A stretch of DNA of 64,000 nucleotides from an uncultured Planktomarina sp. (GTDB taxonomy: Bacteria > Pseudomonadota > Alphaproteobacteria > Rhodobacterales > Rhodobacteraceae), in contig CAJJBJ010000003.1 of NCBI GenBank assembly GCA_905182455.1, forward strand, positions 124,001 to 188,000, written 5' to 3'. Positions 1 through 9,760 of this stretch are shown piece by piece. Position numbers and translations under genes: made by a program. Below the pieces are notes generated by a model that did not search any database, had not been told where the DNA came from, and saw only the letters and a list, made by a program, of their open reading frames with translations. Each line of letters starts with the position of its first letter. The stretch's first letter is position 1.

Positions 1-191
1 GTGCGATTGTCGTTTCCGACCACATCTTTGATCTCACCACATAGGTTGTCGCCGCATTTCGCTATTTTAACATGGATGTATTCGCCCGTCTCCACACGTT
101 CAGATTTCCACATTCCAATCGCCGGATCGGCTGCCAATGCACCCGTTACACCCAGCGCCAAGACTGCAAAAATTGTTGTTACTTTCCTCAT
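1..191 (-). CDS. DUF2147 family secreted protein, N-terminal part (cut by window edge)
   Basis: The minus strand is open from an ATG at 189-191 to the window edge, giving 63 codons. The first 21 residues form a signal peptide (MRKVTTIFAVLALGV then TGALA|A), followed by DPAIGMWKSE, GEYIHVKIAKCGDNLCGEI and KDVVGNDNR. This is the start of a DUF2147 domain, a periplasmic family whose function is poorly defined. A purine-rich GGGCGAAAAGA stretch precedes the ATG. The gene faces away from hisA, although DUF2147 genes are often found among roseobacter his genes. The C-terminus is outside the window. Family assignment is fairly sure; function is not. Confidence 0.8.
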   Translation of the reverse strand, partial: MRKVTTIFAVLALGVTGALAADPAIGMWKSERVETGEYIHVKIAKCGDNLCGEIKDVVGNDNR

Positions 192-340
192 TCTTTTCGC
201 CCTGTGATCGTATCGTAACCGTGACCACAGATAACCTTCCCCAAAGTGGCCGTTTCAATCAAGCTTGACTTAAGGTCGCTTTGCATCTCAGGGCTAAGCA
301 TGGCATAGGATCGCGTAAATCCAGTCAAAGTGAGGCCCAT

Positions 341-1057
341 ATGATCCTTTACCCTGCAATTGATCTGAAAGACGGACAAGCTGTGCGCCTTTACAAAGGT
401 GAAATGGACAAAGTGACTGTTTTTCATGACCATCCCGTCGCTCAGGCCTTGGCCTTTGAGCACGCAGGCTGCGAATGGATTCATCTCGTCGACCTCAACG
501 GCGCCTTTGCCGGGGCTCCGGTGAATGGCGACACCGTAAAAGAGATTCTCGACAACGTCTCTGTCCCCTGCCAGCTCGGAGGTGGTATTCGCGATATGGT
601 AACGATTGAGGCTTGGGTGAGTCGCGGCTTGTCGCGGGTTATTTTAGGTACTGTTGCGGTTGAAAACCCCGCTTTGGTGCGGGAGGCCGCACGTGCATTT
701 CCGGGCAAAATCGCGGTGGGTCTGGACGCCCGCGAAGGCCGGGTCGCCACGCGCGGCTGGGCCACAGAAACAGAGATCATGGTCACAGATTTGGCAAAAC
801 AGTTTGAAGATGATGGTATTGCGGCCATAATTTACACCGACATCAACCGTGATGGCGCTATGGGTGGTCCAAATGTTGCTGCCACTGAGGCCCTCGCACG
901 GGCCGTGAAAATACCTGTGATTGCCTCAGGTGGGGTTTCATCCATGCAAGACCTCCACGAGTTGAAATCCACCGGCGTTATATCAGGTGCGATTTCGGGC
1001 CGGGCGCTCTATGACGGCGCCATTGACTTGGCAGATGCACTTGCCGCATTAAAATGA
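341..1057 (+). CDS. hisA: HisA, ProFAR isomerase
   Basis: The 238-residue TIM barrel isomerises ProFAR to PRFAR, the fourth step of histidine synthesis, in the cytoplasm. The N-terminus [17 protein letters not shown] places the catalytic Asp at residue 8. The second acidic motif IYTDINRDG and the phosphate-binding VIASGGVSS and GAISGRALY motifs are present. I chose the ATG at 341 because the family starts at MILYPAID and a GTGAGG site precedes it; an upstream in-frame ATG at 281 would add 20 residues unlike the family. Length is normal. hisF follows after 31 bp, so the two are probably cotranscribed. Confidence 0.96.
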   Translation: MILYPAIDLKDGQAVRLYKGEMDKVTVFHDHPVAQALAFEHAGCEWIHLVDLNGAFAGAPVNGDTVKEILDNVSVPCQLGGGIRDMVTIEAWVSRGLSRVILGTVAVENPALVREAARAFPGKIAVGLDAREGRVATRGWATETEIMVTDLAKQFEDDGIAAIIYTDINRDGAMGGPNVAATEALARAVKIPVIASGGVSSMQDLHELKSTGVISGAISGRALYDGAIDLADALAALK

Positions 1058-1088
1058 GATTGAGACCCGCACCGCTTGGAGCATCCAG

Positions 1089-1850
1089 ATGCTGAAAACC
1101 CGAATAATCCCCTGCTTGGATGTTGCCGAAGGCCGTGTGGTCAAAGGCGTTAATTTTGTGGATTTGGTGGATGCCGGTGATCCAGTGGAAGCCGCTAGAG
1201 CCTATGACGCGGCTGGGGCTGATGAGCTATGCTTTCTAGACATTAAAGCCACCCATGAGAACCGTGGAACCCTGTTTGATCTGGCCCGCCGCACTGCGGA
1301 GAAATGCTTCATGCCTCTGACCGTTGGCGGTGGCGTGCGTAGCCCTGAGGATGTGCGCAACCTGCTTCTGGCGGGGGCTGATAAGGTGAGCTTCAACTCT
1401 GCGGCTGTGGCAAATCCTGACGTGATCGCACAATCAGCCAATCATTTTGGCAGCCAATGCATAGTTGTGGCGATTGATGCCAAAACCGTGGCCGAGGGCA
1501 AATGGGAGATTTTCACCCATGGGGGTCGGCGAGCAACGGGCATTGATGCCATTGATTTTGCCCGCACCGTCGTGGCGAAAGGGGCTGGAGAAATTCTCCT
1601 GACCTCCATGGATCGCGACGGCACCCGCACGGGATTCAACCTACCCCTCACCCGCGCCATTTCAGATGCGGTATCAGTGCCTGTGATCGCCTCAGGTGGT
1701 GTTGGCACTTTGAACCATTTGGTGGAAGGCGTGACACAAGGTGGGGCGAGCGCCGTGCTCGCCGCATCAATTTTCCACTTTGGTGATTTTACCATTCAGG
1801 AAGCCAAAGCCCATATGGCCGCGGCCGGTATTCCTATGAGGATGTCATGA
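1089..1850 (+). CDS. hisF: HisF, imidazole glycerol phosphate synthase cyclase subunit
   Basis: This 253-residue TIM-barrel protein uses ammonia delivered by HisH to convert PRFAR to imidazole glycerol phosphate and AICAR. Motifs are complete: [15 protein letters not shown] with catalytic Asp11, [20 protein letters not shown] with the second catalytic Asp, and VIASGGVGT. Its stop overlaps the hisE start by 4 bp (ATGA at 1847-1850), which suggests translational coupling. The glutaminase partner HisH is not in the window and probably lies to the left. HisF and HisA are ancient paralogues and sit side by side here. Confidence 0.97.
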   Translation: MLKTRIIPCLDVAEGRVVKGVNFVDLVDAGDPVEAARAYDAAGADELCFLDIKATHENRGTLFDLARRTAEKCFMPLTVGGGVRSPEDVRNLLLAGADKVSFNSAAVANPDVIAQSANHFGSQCIVVAIDAKTVAEGKWEIFTHGGRRATGIDAIDFARTVVAKGAGEILLTSMDRDGTRTGFNLPLTRAISDAVSVPVIASGGVGTLNHLVEGVTQGGASAVLAASIFHFGDFTIQEAKAHMAAAGIPMRMS

Positions 1851-2152
1851 CACTGCAACAACTTGAAAACACCATCATCGCGCGTAAATCGGCAGATCCC
1901 AGCAGCAGCTGGACCGCACAGCTTTTGGCCGAGGGCCCTGAAAAATGCGCCGGAAAATTTGGGGAAGAGGCAATTGAAGCCATCATCGAAGCGGTGAAGG
2001 GCGACAAACAGGCTTTGATCTCAGAGGCGGCAGATGTGGTCTATCACCTGATGGTGATGCTGGCCTCCCGCGATGTGGCCTTTGACGATGTTCTGGCCGA
2101 GTTGGCCCGCCGAATCGGCACCTCCGGCATCGACGAAAAAGCGCGACGCTAA
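1847..2152 (+). CDS. hisE: HisE, phosphoribosyl-ATP pyrophosphatase
   Basis: The 101-residue all-helical enzyme hydrolyses phosphoribosyl-ATP to phosphoribosyl-AMP, step two of histidine synthesis. The sequence shows the MazG-like metal-binding helices: [15 protein letters not shown] and [14 protein letters not shown], with the EExxE and ExxD acidic residues. It is a stand-alone HisE rather than a HisIE fusion, as usual in alphaproteobacteria. The start overlaps the hisF stop by 4 bp. A GC-rich inverted repeat follows the stop at once, so this is probably the last gene of the operon. Confidence 0.95.
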   Translation: MTLQQLENTIIARKSADPSSSWTAQLLAEGPEKCAGKFGEEAIEAIIEAVKGDKQALISEAADVVYHLMVMLASRDVAFDDVLAELARRIGTSGIDEKARR

Positions 2153-2171
2153 CGCGGGACTGTCACCCGCG
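2153..2171. terminator. Inverted repeat between convergent hisE and rlmB
   Basis: CGCGGG at 2153-2158 pairs with CCCGCG at 2166-2171 around a 7-base loop. It lies right after the hisE stop and 10 bp beyond the rlmB stop, so it could serve both convergent genes. There is no clear T-tract on either side, so intrinsic termination is uncertain. Confidence 0.4.
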
Positions 2172-2181
2172 CTGGCACATT

Positions 2182-2958
2182 CTAGCGATTGGTAACAGCA
2201 TATAGTCCCACGGCCGCAGCGTTGGACACGTTCAACGACCCAAAGCCACCTGCCGCATCAATCTTAACCAGAGCATCACAGGTATCTTTGGTGCGATCCC
2301 GAAGACCCGGCCCTTCCGCACCCAGAACCAGGGCCGTTGGGCCCACATGGCTCCCAAGAGTTGCGTCAAGTGTCGCCTCTGCCTCACCATCTAACCCGAA
2401 GATGAAATAGCCCATCGTCTTGAGACGCTCCATCGTATCGGCCAAGTTTTGCACCCTGAGATAAGGCTGACGTTCCAATGCACCGCTGGCGGTTTTGGCC
2501 AAGGCGCCGGTTTCGGGTGCGGAATGCCGAAGCGGGGCAATCACCGCCACGGCGCCGAAGACCTCAGCCGAACGCAAAATCGCGCCGACATTATGTGGGT
2601 CAGTCACCCGGTCCAACAGCAAAATCACCGGGGCTTCGCCCTCGCGCACCGCAGCGACGTCTACCAATGGGCCCCAATCGAGCGCTTTGACTTCAAGAGC
2701 GGCGCCCTGATGCACGGACTGCGGATCTATGGGTGCCGAGAATTTTCGCGGGTCAGAGATTTCAGGCTCCAAGCCCCCTGCGGCAACAGCCTCGCCCAAA
2801 CGGTCACAGGCATTCTTGGTCACGATCAACCGCAGCTTCACCCGCTTGGGGTTCAACAACGCATCTCGCACCGCATGTATGCCAAAAAGCCATACGGTTT
2901 CGGCGGCAACAGCACGTTTTTCACGTTCCTTTTCGATGATCCATGTGGGCTTTTTCAT
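2182..2958 (-). CDS. rlmB: RlmB-type 23S rRNA 2'-O-ribose methyltransferase (SpoU/TrmH family)
   Basis: The 258-residue protein has an N-terminal substrate-binding domain (WLFGIHAVRDALLNP, about 21-100) and a C-terminal SPOUT knot. The three SpoU motifs are intact: NVGAILRSAEVFG, LVLGAEGPGLR and GSLNVSNAAAVGLYA. RlmB methylates G2251 of 23S rRNA using SAM; exact site specificity is inferred from the family. I start at the ATG at 2958 (MKKPTWIIEKEREKR), preceded by GAGGA; a longer in-frame version to 3123 adds residues that look like read-through. It faces hisE and stands alone. Confidence 0.88.
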   Translation of the reverse strand: MKKPTWIIEKEREKRAVAAETVWLFGIHAVRDALLNPKRVKLRLIVTKNACDRLGEAVAAGGLEPEISDPRKFSAPIDPQSVHQGAALEVKALDWGPLVDVAAVREGEAPVILLLDRVTDPHNVGAILRSAEVFGAVAVIAPLRHSAPETGALAKTASGALERQPYLRVQNLADTMERLKTMGYFIFGLDGEAEATLDATLGSHVGPTALVLGAEGPGLRDRTKDTCDALVKIDAAGGFGSLNVSNAAAVGLYAVTNR

Positions 2959-3317
2959 AACTGTTTTCCAATCCTCGGAGCTGGGGCCATATGCAGGTGA
3001 AGACAACCAAAGCGCAAGGTATTTTCCAGCCAACAGCACAATTGCCACGCGGCACATGTACCAAGGTTGGGTCCCGAAGCGTCCTCGAAAACAGGACGAA
3101 GTCAACCAAAAGGTGTCTGACACTGAAAGTGCGCCGCTCGATGCCTCAAACTGCCAGCGTGCAAGTCTAATACCAGAGCATGCCTCGCCGAACCGTTATA
3201 CACATAAAATTTAAAATGAATGGCCTCCGAGAGGCAATCCAGGCTTGGGGCTTCAGCCTATCAACTTGCAAAGCACAGAGCAGATGTTTCTGTACCTCGG
3301 GTGTGACTATGAAGCAA
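2959..3317. other. Intergenic region with no recognisable gene
   Basis: About 360 bp between the starts of rlmB and the end of the phosphomannomutase gene. I see no tRNA fold and no ORF with protein-like composition. A short inverted repeat (GCCTCCGAGAGGC, about 3222-3234) is present. The rlmB promoter should be in the right half of this interval, but I could not pick it with confidence. Confidence 0.5.
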
Positions 3318-4700
3318 TCAGCTGAGATCATCAGACCAGATTGAGACTATCTCAGCCAATTTGCGCGCCACCAATGCCGGGTCACCCCGGCTTTCAACGT
3401 TCAACCGCACAACCGGTTCGGTGTTTGAACTGCGTAGGTTAAACCGCCAATCCCCAAAGGACAGACTAATACCATCGGCTTCATCGACGGACAGCGCCTG
3501 AGGTCTGTAGTGCGCAACCACACGGGCCATCGCAGCCTTTGGCTCCGCCAATGTGAAGTTCACCTCACCTGAGCTGGGAAAGGCTGCTTTGCGGGCGCGT
3601 ACCAATTCAGATAGGCTTGTCCCGGTACGGCTCATCAATTCCACGACCAAGAGCCAAGGTACCATCCCACTGTCACAAAAGGCAAAATCTCGGAAATAGT
3701 GGTGGGCTGACATTTCACCACCATAGACGGCATCATGCGCGCGCATCACTTGCTTGATAAAGGCGTGCCCTGTTTTGGCCTGAACCGCCACACCACCCTT
3801 TGCTGCAATGATATCTTGGGTGTTCCACGTCACCCGAGGATCATGCACAATCGTTGCACCGGCTTCCTTGTCCAGAAAGACCGAGGCTAACAGACCAACA
3901 ATATATTCGCCCGGAACAAATTGCCCAAGCTCATCGAAGAAGAAACACCTGTCAAAATCGCCATCAAAAGCCACACCAAAATCCGCGCCAACAGACAAAA
4001 CCATGTCACGGGTCGGCGCATGATTTTTTTTCAACAGCGGATTTGGAATGCCATTTGGGAAGCTGCTATCTGGTTCATGGAACATTCGGTGGAATTTCAC
4101 AGCACTGGTCTGAGCACTCAAATATCGCTCGATCTCATCAAAACTCGGTCCCGCAGCGCCGTTGCCGGAATTCACCACAATGGACATCGGTCGCAAGGCG
4201 CTCAAATCCACAAAGCTTAGAACTTTAGTAACATAGGCCCGCTTTGCCACCGCTTGCATATCGGTCAAGTGCCCAAGCTGCGCGGATATCTCAAACACGT
4301 TTTTCTCAGCCAATGCCTTGATATCCAACAGCTCAGTGGCCGGGTCTAAGGGTCGTGACTGCGATTTGACCATCTTGAGGCCATTGTAGTTTATAGGATT
4401 ATGAGAGGCAGTCACTTCAATGCCGCCACAGGCGTCAAACTCCGTTGTGGCCCAATACATTTCTTCAGTGCCACTCAACCCAATGCCGAGAACCTCAACC
4501 CCTTGGTCCATCAAACCCTGGGCCAACCGTTGGGCTAACTCTGGAGAGGTTTTTCGCGCATCACGCCCAACGACAACCCGTTTTGCCTGTAAAGATTGTG
4601 CAAAAGCTCGACCTATCCGATAGCAAATATCACCATCGAAGTTGACACCCAGTTCACCACGGACATCGTAGGCTTTGAAACAGCTCAGAGTGTCGTTCAT
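3318..4700 (-). CDS. Phosphomannomutase / phosphoglucomutase
   Basis: This 460-residue alpha-D-phosphohexomutase interconverts hexose 6- and 1-phosphates, supplying mannose-1-P or glucose-1-P for surface polysaccharides. All four family loops are visible: the active-site phosphoserine loop VTASHNPINYNGLK, the metal-binding loop AFDGDFDRCF, the sugar-binding loop GGEMSAHHYF and the phosphate-binding loop RSSNTEPVVRLN. Length matches the ManB/CpsG group. The start at 4700 (MNDTLSCFKAYDVRG) fits the family, where KAYDVRG lies near the N-terminus. It has no pathway partner beside it, so the in vivo sugar is unknown. Confidence 0.9.
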   Translation of the reverse strand: MNDTLSCFKAYDVRGELGVNFDGDICYRIGRAFAQSLQAKRVVVGRDARKTSPELAQRLAQGLMDQGVEVLGIGLSGTEEMYWATTEFDACGGIEVTASHNPINYNGLKMVKSQSRPLDPATELLDIKALAEKNVFEISAQLGHLTDMQAVAKRAYVTKVLSFVDLSALRPMSIVVNSGNGAAGPSFDEIERYLSAQTSAVKFHRMFHEPDSSFPNGIPNPLLKKNHAPTRDMVLSVGADFGVAFDGDFDRCFFFDELGQFVPGEYIVGLLASVFLDKEAGATIVHDPRVTWNTQDIIAAKGGVAVQAKTGHAFIKQVMRAHDAVYGGEMSAHHYFRDFAFCDSGMVPWLLVVELMSRTGTSLSELVRARKAAFPSSGEVNFTLAEPKAAMARVVAHYRPQALSVDEADGISLSFGDWRFNLRSSNTEPVVRLNVESRGDPALVARKLAEIVSIWSDDLS

Positions 4701-4876
4701 AATAATCTCGCATCTATTATAAGTATAAATCCAAAACGCAGCATATTGCACGGATAAAAAGTTAATGTTTATTAAAGCTTTTCAACACGGTATTGAAACG
4801 TAAAATTATGTTATAATCAACCCAGTCTATTAAACTTAATCCTAACATACCCGTATCAACTTCCATAGGAACCGCC

Positions 4877-5185
4877 GTGCTAAAATGTTCAGACATTCTA
4901 TCCATTCGAGCTATCTTCGGGTACATAGAGGATAGATTTGGCATCAGGAATTTGAGTGAAAGTGAAAAATGTGTTTTTTTGGAAGATCATGATCAAAAAA
5001 CAAACACATCCCAAGTAGTGACAAAAGATATCTTATCGCATGTCCTCACCAAAGAAATGTCTCGACCGACTTTGTTTCGCGCGATCAAGGTTCTGATTAA
5101 AAATGGGTTTCTGGAACATTTCAAAGAAAAAAATCGGCAAATTCGTTGTTATAACCCCCGAACAAAGCATCGCAGGTACAGCTGA
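4877..5185 (+). CDS. Small winged-helix DNA-binding protein
   Basis: A 102-residue protein with GTG start, preceded by ATAGGA six bases upstream. The order of helices (LSIRAIFGYIEDRF, LTKEMSRPTLFRAIKVLIKNGFLEHF) resembles a MarR-like or winged helix-turn-helix domain: the segment SRPTLFRAIKVLIKNG looks like the recognition helix and the following HFKEKNRQIRCYN like the wing. It is only a DNA-binding module with no effector domain. Its composition is AT-rich and lysine-rich compared with its neighbours. It stands alone between the divergent phosphomannomutase gene and tRNA-Tyr. Its targets are unknown, and the fold assignment is by eye. Confidence 0.55.
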   Translation: MLKCSDILSIRAIFGYIEDRFGIRNLSESEKCVFLEDHDQKTNTSQVVTKDILSHVLTKEMSRPTLFRAIKVLIKNGFLEHFKEKNRQIRCYNPRTKHRRYS

Positions 5186-5400
5186 GATGCCGATTTAGAC
5201 AACCTTCAGGCTGTTTGGAACACTCCGCATCCCCTATGAAATCCCGTGGGATCTAACCCTGAAGCATAAAATCACTCCTATTACCAACCCTGCCCTCCTG
5301 TAATTTCTGCGTATCACCAACATTGGTAATTTTCGGGTTGACGCGCGATTTTCTAAGTCGTAATCGTGCCCAAACCGAGGTGGCCGCCTCAGTTTTAAGT

Positions 5401-5484
5401 GGGCGACAGGCCGCAAGGTGTGGCAGGGGACTGTAACTCCCTCGCGGAGACGCACGCCTGGTTCGATTCCAGGGTCGCCCACCA
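5401..5484 (+). tRNA. tRNA-Tyr (GTA anticodon)
   Basis: The acceptor stem GGGCGAC (5401-5407) pairs with GTCGCCC (5474-5480), followed by A and an encoded CCA. The anticodon stem-loop GGGGA-CTGTAAC-TCCCT gives GTA. The long variable arm CGCGGAGACGC and the T arm CCTGG-TTCGATT-CCAGG are present, which fits a type II tRNA such as tRNA-Tyr. It is apparently a single-gene unit. Confidence 0.96.
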
Positions 5485-5917
5485 CCTATTCACCCATGAA
5501 ACACACAACCTTTCAGGTGCAAGCATTTGAAATAAAATAGACTTATGTCTCACTTGTGTCGCATTGCCAGTATCCTGTCAGTAAATGTTATATGCCAGCC
5601 AAGCGGCAATCGTCAGGAGCAAGTTATCAGTGCTGTAAAGCGACCTAAAATTCGTTGATGGATACACCTCTTATGCTAATCATGAGTGAGAACTTAATCA
5701 ATATCGTGAAAATTGAAAAATCGTAGCAAACGGCCCATAGCGGCCGTTCAGCTCACCCGTAGCGACGGTTGAAAATTAGACATAGTTTTACCAATACCGC
5801 GGTTGGAACCAAGGGCCACTAAAGACGCGACAAGACCGTATTCAGAATGACCGTATGCTTTTGAGGTGGTCAGATCAGCCGTAGGAAATTAAATAGTTTT
5901 GGATGCGCTAAGGTTGG
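5485..5917. other. Intergenic region with no recognisable gene
   Basis: About 430 bp between tRNA-Tyr and the VOC gene. It has many stops in all frames and no protein-like ORF or tRNA. A short imperfect palindrome (AACGGCCCATAGCGGCCGTT, about 5729-5748) is the only structure I noticed. It may be decayed sequence, but I cannot say of what. Confidence 0.45.
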
Positions 5918-6335
5918 TTAGTGGCTCGCAAACACCCGGTCTAAATCGGCGAAGCCCTTAAACTCAATTGGATTTCCAGATGGGTCGCGGAAAAACATCG
6001 TCCCATTGCTCGCTCGGCTCACCTTCAAAGCGTACCGATGGCGGAATAACAAACACCACCTCAGCGGCATGTAAGCGGCTGGCCAACACCCGCCAATCAG
6101 GCAGGGCCATAACCATGCCAAAATGTGGCATCGGCACCAAGTACTCCCCCACATAACCGGTGCTTTCGGTTTTCAAAACTGGCCCAAGATGAAACGAAAG
6201 TTGATGGCCAAAAAAATCGAAATCTACCCATGTCTTAATGCTGCGACCCTTTTTTGCGCCCAGGACATCCCCATAAAAGCCCCGTGTTTGATCCAAATCG
6301 GTGACATTGATGGCAAGGTGAAAAGGTGTGAGCAT
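5918..6335 (-). pseudogene. VOC (glyoxalase/bleomycin-resistance) family protein, frameshifted
   Basis: Read on the minus strand from the ATG at 6335, the protein begins MLTPFHLAINVTDLDQTRGF and GDVLGAKKGR, a typical VOC module, and includes SFHLGP and a VIPPSVRFEGEPSEQW segment. The family then expects TMFFRDPSGNPIEFKGF; this is present but one frame over. Removing one G from the GGG at 6002-6004 joins the frames into a 139-residue protein, the usual length. The closing EFKGF keeps the likely C-terminal metal Glu. It is either a recent pseudogene or a base-call error in a short homopolymer. Members of this subfamily are annotated as glyoxalase-like enzymes; the substrate is unknown. Confidence 0.8.
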
Positions 6336-6543
6336 GGGCCATGGTCCTTATTAAAAGTTAAAAAGCACAAACTCCGTCAAAGAATTGCCGGTCCGTTTCA
6401 CTCTGAAAGGTTGATTATACAACTAAAAACTAATTCACAGAAGCCAAGCGTAATATTATCATGCATATGCGTTGCACGATTATCTGTGGTATGTAAGTTT
6501 AACTAGGTCACTCAGTGGCCCCCCCACCAAATTGAGGAAATTG

Positions 6544-8659
6544 ATGACACCGCCGTTCTTGCTGCATTTGTCGACCAACAGCATCGCCCTTGATCAAAGA
6601 TCAGAGGCAGGCGAATGGGTGCGTCTCGGGGCGGTAGATCCAGATAATCCCAAGCTGCCGGAGGCTTTGGCGCATCTAAAAGCACTGGCGCGCCCCGAGG
6701 GCACCGATTCCTTTGATGTGTTGATAGTTTTGCCATCGGACCAAGTAAAGACGCTACAGCTTGAAGCTTCCAATCTGACGCCAGCGGATGTCAAGGCGGC
6801 CTTGGAGGGGCAAACACCCTATGACACTGCGGAACTTTGCATCGATTGGTTTAATATACCTCAGGGCACAGCTGTGGCCGCCGTGACCCACGACACACTT
6901 ATCGAGGCCGGGGATTTTGCTAAGAGCTTTGACTTTAACGCGTTAGGATTTGTGGCGTTGCCTGATGAAGGATGGGGCAATCAGTTTGCGGTATTCCATC
7001 CAGATCAAGCACCGTCAGAGATGCCAGCCCGTCCCATGCAGTCTTATATTTCGGCGGAAAAGTTGGGAGTGCCTTCAGCACCCGAACCTGCTCTGCCGTC
7101 TGCACCTCTCGAAAAACCAACCGATGTTTTGGAGCAGTTAGAAAAATTGGCCCTATCTATGCCAACGCCACCTCTCACAAAGTCTTCCCAAAGCCCAAAG
7201 CCAAAGCAATTCGCAGCCATCGCCACAGGCACCGATGTACCTTCAGACAAGGCGCCGCGACTTGGTGCCGCAAAACCATCCACCGCTGCAAACACGACGG
7301 CCGCGCCTGACGTGACCGCGTCCCTAACTGAAGATCAAACACCAAAGCCATGGACGACAGAACTACAGCCTGAGCTCCCCTTCTCCAGCAGAAGACCAAA
7401 CATGCTTCAGGCATTTATGGCCACTATTTCAAAACGCCGGGCGGCTAAAAATAAACAAGCCGCACAGGCCAAAGCGCCCATCAATACGCTCCAAGCCCAA
7501 GTCGGGGGCAAGCCACGGTTTTTAGCGCTAATTTTGACAACTCTGCTGCTGATTTTCATGTTGACCATCGCGGCTTGGGCCGCCACGGCTGGGCGCGATA
7601 CGCTTGCGCGATGGTTTGGCTTTGGCGGATCCGACACGGAAATGATGGCTGATTTGGGCGCTAGCGAAACGAAACCTCCTTTGGAGGCCAGGCCAGAAGA
7701 TTCTGTGAAACAGCGCGGGAAACAGATCACCATCCCCCCTGTGATAGTGCAAGAATTACCGCCGGATACGGCCACAGCGCTCGCCACCAATATCCAAACC
7801 GCCTCACCAGAGGAGCCTGCGCCGAGCGATCAGATCACTGGGGCCAAATTCGTTTCAGACCCCAAACCAATCACCCCAGCGGAACAACGTTTCTCTGATA
7901 CCGGCGTTTGGACCGTGCCTCCCATATCCCCTTTCGCCGATACCGAAGCGACAGATGCCGATGTGGCAGAGGCAGCGCTGGATCCCAAAATAGGACAGGC
8001 AGATGCGCAAGGTTTGCCCGCAACGATGGCGCAGGATCCGGCTAGTGTGCCCACATTTTTAGAGAAAAACCCAACTCCCACGCAGCCAGAACCCGCTGCA
8101 TTGCCGCCGCTCGTATCCGCCAATTTTGATATATCCACCGAGGATCACCTCATAGAGCGCCCCGATAATTTAGATGTGGAGATTCAAAGTGTTGCCCTGA
8201 CTGACATTCCACAAGACGAATTGGCGCTGTTCAGGCCCACTATGCGCCCGCCCCTGGCGCAAGTGCCGCCGGAAATAGAGCTTTTTACAAATGCCCAATC
8301 TGTAGCTATCTCCCTCAGACCCGAGATGCGCCCAAGAGGTGTTGAGTTTGCAGCTTTGAGCCCCGCCCCCCACGGTCGCGAAACCGTCGGAAGTGCAAGC
8401 CCCTACAGCAGCAAGCAGCATGTCGGTGATACAGGCTGCAACTGTCAAAAACGTTCTAAACCTGCGCGATATAAACCTGATTGGCATCACAGGCACCAAG
8501 CGCAATCCGAATGCTTTGGTCCGGCTGGCTAATGGCAAAGTTCTCAAGGTGAAAGTGGGAGATCGCCTGAATGGCGGCCGCGTCACCGATATCAGCGCGG
8601 CCACCCTTACCTATGCCATTTCTGGCCGCTCCATCACCCTCGACATGCCACGCGGCTAG
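6544..8659 (+). pseudogene. Envelope protein with GspL/PilM-like N-terminus and PilP/GspC-like C-terminus, frameshifted near the end
   Basis: The frame from the ATG at 6544 (GAGGA site upstream) runs to a premature stop at 8532. A conserved-looking C-terminus (LNLRDINLIGITG, ALVRLANGKVLKVKVGDRL, GGRVTDISAATLTY) sits in the next frame and ends at 8659. Deleting one C from the C6 run at 8366-8371 joins them into about 704 residues. Residues about 1-180 resemble a GspL/PilM-like cytoplasmic domain; residues about 326-348 (FLALILTTLLLIFMLTIAAW) form one membrane helix; a long Pro/Ala-rich periplasmic linker follows; the last 75 residues resemble the PilP/GspC homology region. It may be an assembly-platform adaptor, but no secretion genes lie beside it. 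The family comparison is from memory. Confidence 0.6.
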
Positions 8660-8664
8660 TGAAT

Positions 8665-9678
8665 TTAGGTGTCAGACACGCCGGCTTCTGCAAAAGTGGC
8701 CATTCCTGAAAGACAGGCCACCGCGCCTTTTACAACGCCAATCGCCAGCGCCCCGCCAGAACCTTCCCCCAAACGCAGGCCAAGCGACAAAAGTGGCTCT
8801 TTACCAAGATGCCCAAGCAATTTCGCATGCGCACCTTCTGCACTCAAATGTCCAGCTTGGGTATGGTCCAAAGCCTTGGGGTTCAATGCGTGTAAAACAG
8901 ACGCCGCAGCGGCACAGATAAACCCATCCAGTAACACCGGGATCCGATGTGCACGAGCCGCAGCGATCGCCCCAGACATGGCCGCAATTTCGCGCCCGCC
9001 TAACGTTTGCAATACAGCCAAAGGATCCTCCAAGATGGCTTCATGACGCGCAAGCCCTGCATCAACCACAGAGCGCTTCAAGGCGAAACCCGCATCGTCA
9101 ACCCCAGAGCCGCGCCCGACCCAAGCCTGAGCGCCGCCGCCATATAGAGCCGCCGCAATCGCTGCCGCAGGTGTAGTATTACCAATGCCCATTTCGCCTG
9201 CAACAAATAAATCAGCCGCCGGATCCACTGCGCGCCAACCGGTTTGCAGGGCCGACAAAAGCTCATCCTCGTTCATCGCCGGGGCTTTGGTAAAATCCTG
9301 AGTTGGTCGCTCCAAATCCAAAGCAATCACATCCATTTTCGCACCAAAGGCTTTGCACAATTGGTTAATTGCAGCGCCACCCGCTTGAAAATTATAAACC
9401 ATTTGCTGGGTTACTTCTGGCGGAAAGGCCGAAACCCCAGCCGCCGCAACGCCATGATTGCCAGCAAAAATAACCACTTGAGGCGCCTCAAGGCTTGGGC
9501 GACCATTGCCGGTCCAACTCGCATACCAAATCGCCAAATTTTCCAAATCGCCCAAAGCCCCCGCCGGCTTGGTCAGCTGAGAATTGCGCTCTGTAGCCGC
9601 CGATTTTGCCACCAGATCAGCCTCTGGTAAGTCAGCCATAAAGCTGCGAAATTCGGCCAAAGTAGAAAATGCATCCAT
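8665..9678 (-). CDS. cobT: CobT, nicotinate-nucleotide--dimethylbenzimidazole phosphoribosyltransferase
   Basis: The 337-residue enzyme makes alpha-ribazole phosphate from DMB and nicotinate mononucleotide for the lower ligand of cobalamin. Family motifs seen include [48 protein letters not shown], and [13 protein letters not shown] with the catalytic Glu near the C-terminus. The start at 9678 ([10 protein letters not shown]) gives a normal length. It is divergent from cobS with 82 bp between the starts; I see no cobalamin riboswitch there. Its stop lies 5 bp from that of the preceding plus-strand gene. Confidence 0.95.
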   Translation of the reverse strand: MDAFSTLAEFRSFMADLPEADLVAKSAATERNSQLTKPAGALGDLENLAIWYASWTGNGRPSLEAPQVVIFAGNHGVAAAGVSAFPPEVTQQMVYNFQAGGAAINQLCKAFGAKMDVIALDLERPTQDFTKAPAMNEDELLSALQTGWRAVDPAADLFVAGEMGIGNTTPAAAIAAALYGGGAQAWVGRGSGVDDAGFALKRSVVDAGLARHEAILEDPLAVLQTLGGREIAAMSGAIAAARAHRIPVLLDGFICAAAASVLHALNPKALDHTQAGHLSAEGAHAKLLGHLGKEPLLSLGLRLGEGSGGALAIGVVKGAVACLSGMATFAEAGVSDT

Positions 9679-9760
9679 GATGAAGAGAATCCGTTGATTG
9701 CTGTTAAATCCTTGTTTACCCAACACTCAAATAAGCCCATGCGACGAAAGGCCCTTATCA

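Noticed and set aside
5234-5485. Minus-strand ORF of 83 residues (GDPGIEPGVRLREG) over tRNA-Tyr
   Set aside because: It is the antisense of the tRNA-Tyr gene; the DPGIEPGV string is a known artefact of tRNA sequence.
9679-9760. Cobalamin riboswitch between cobT and cobS
   Set aside because: Only 82 bp are available and no B12 box-like sequence is visible; the same was true upstream of cobQ.
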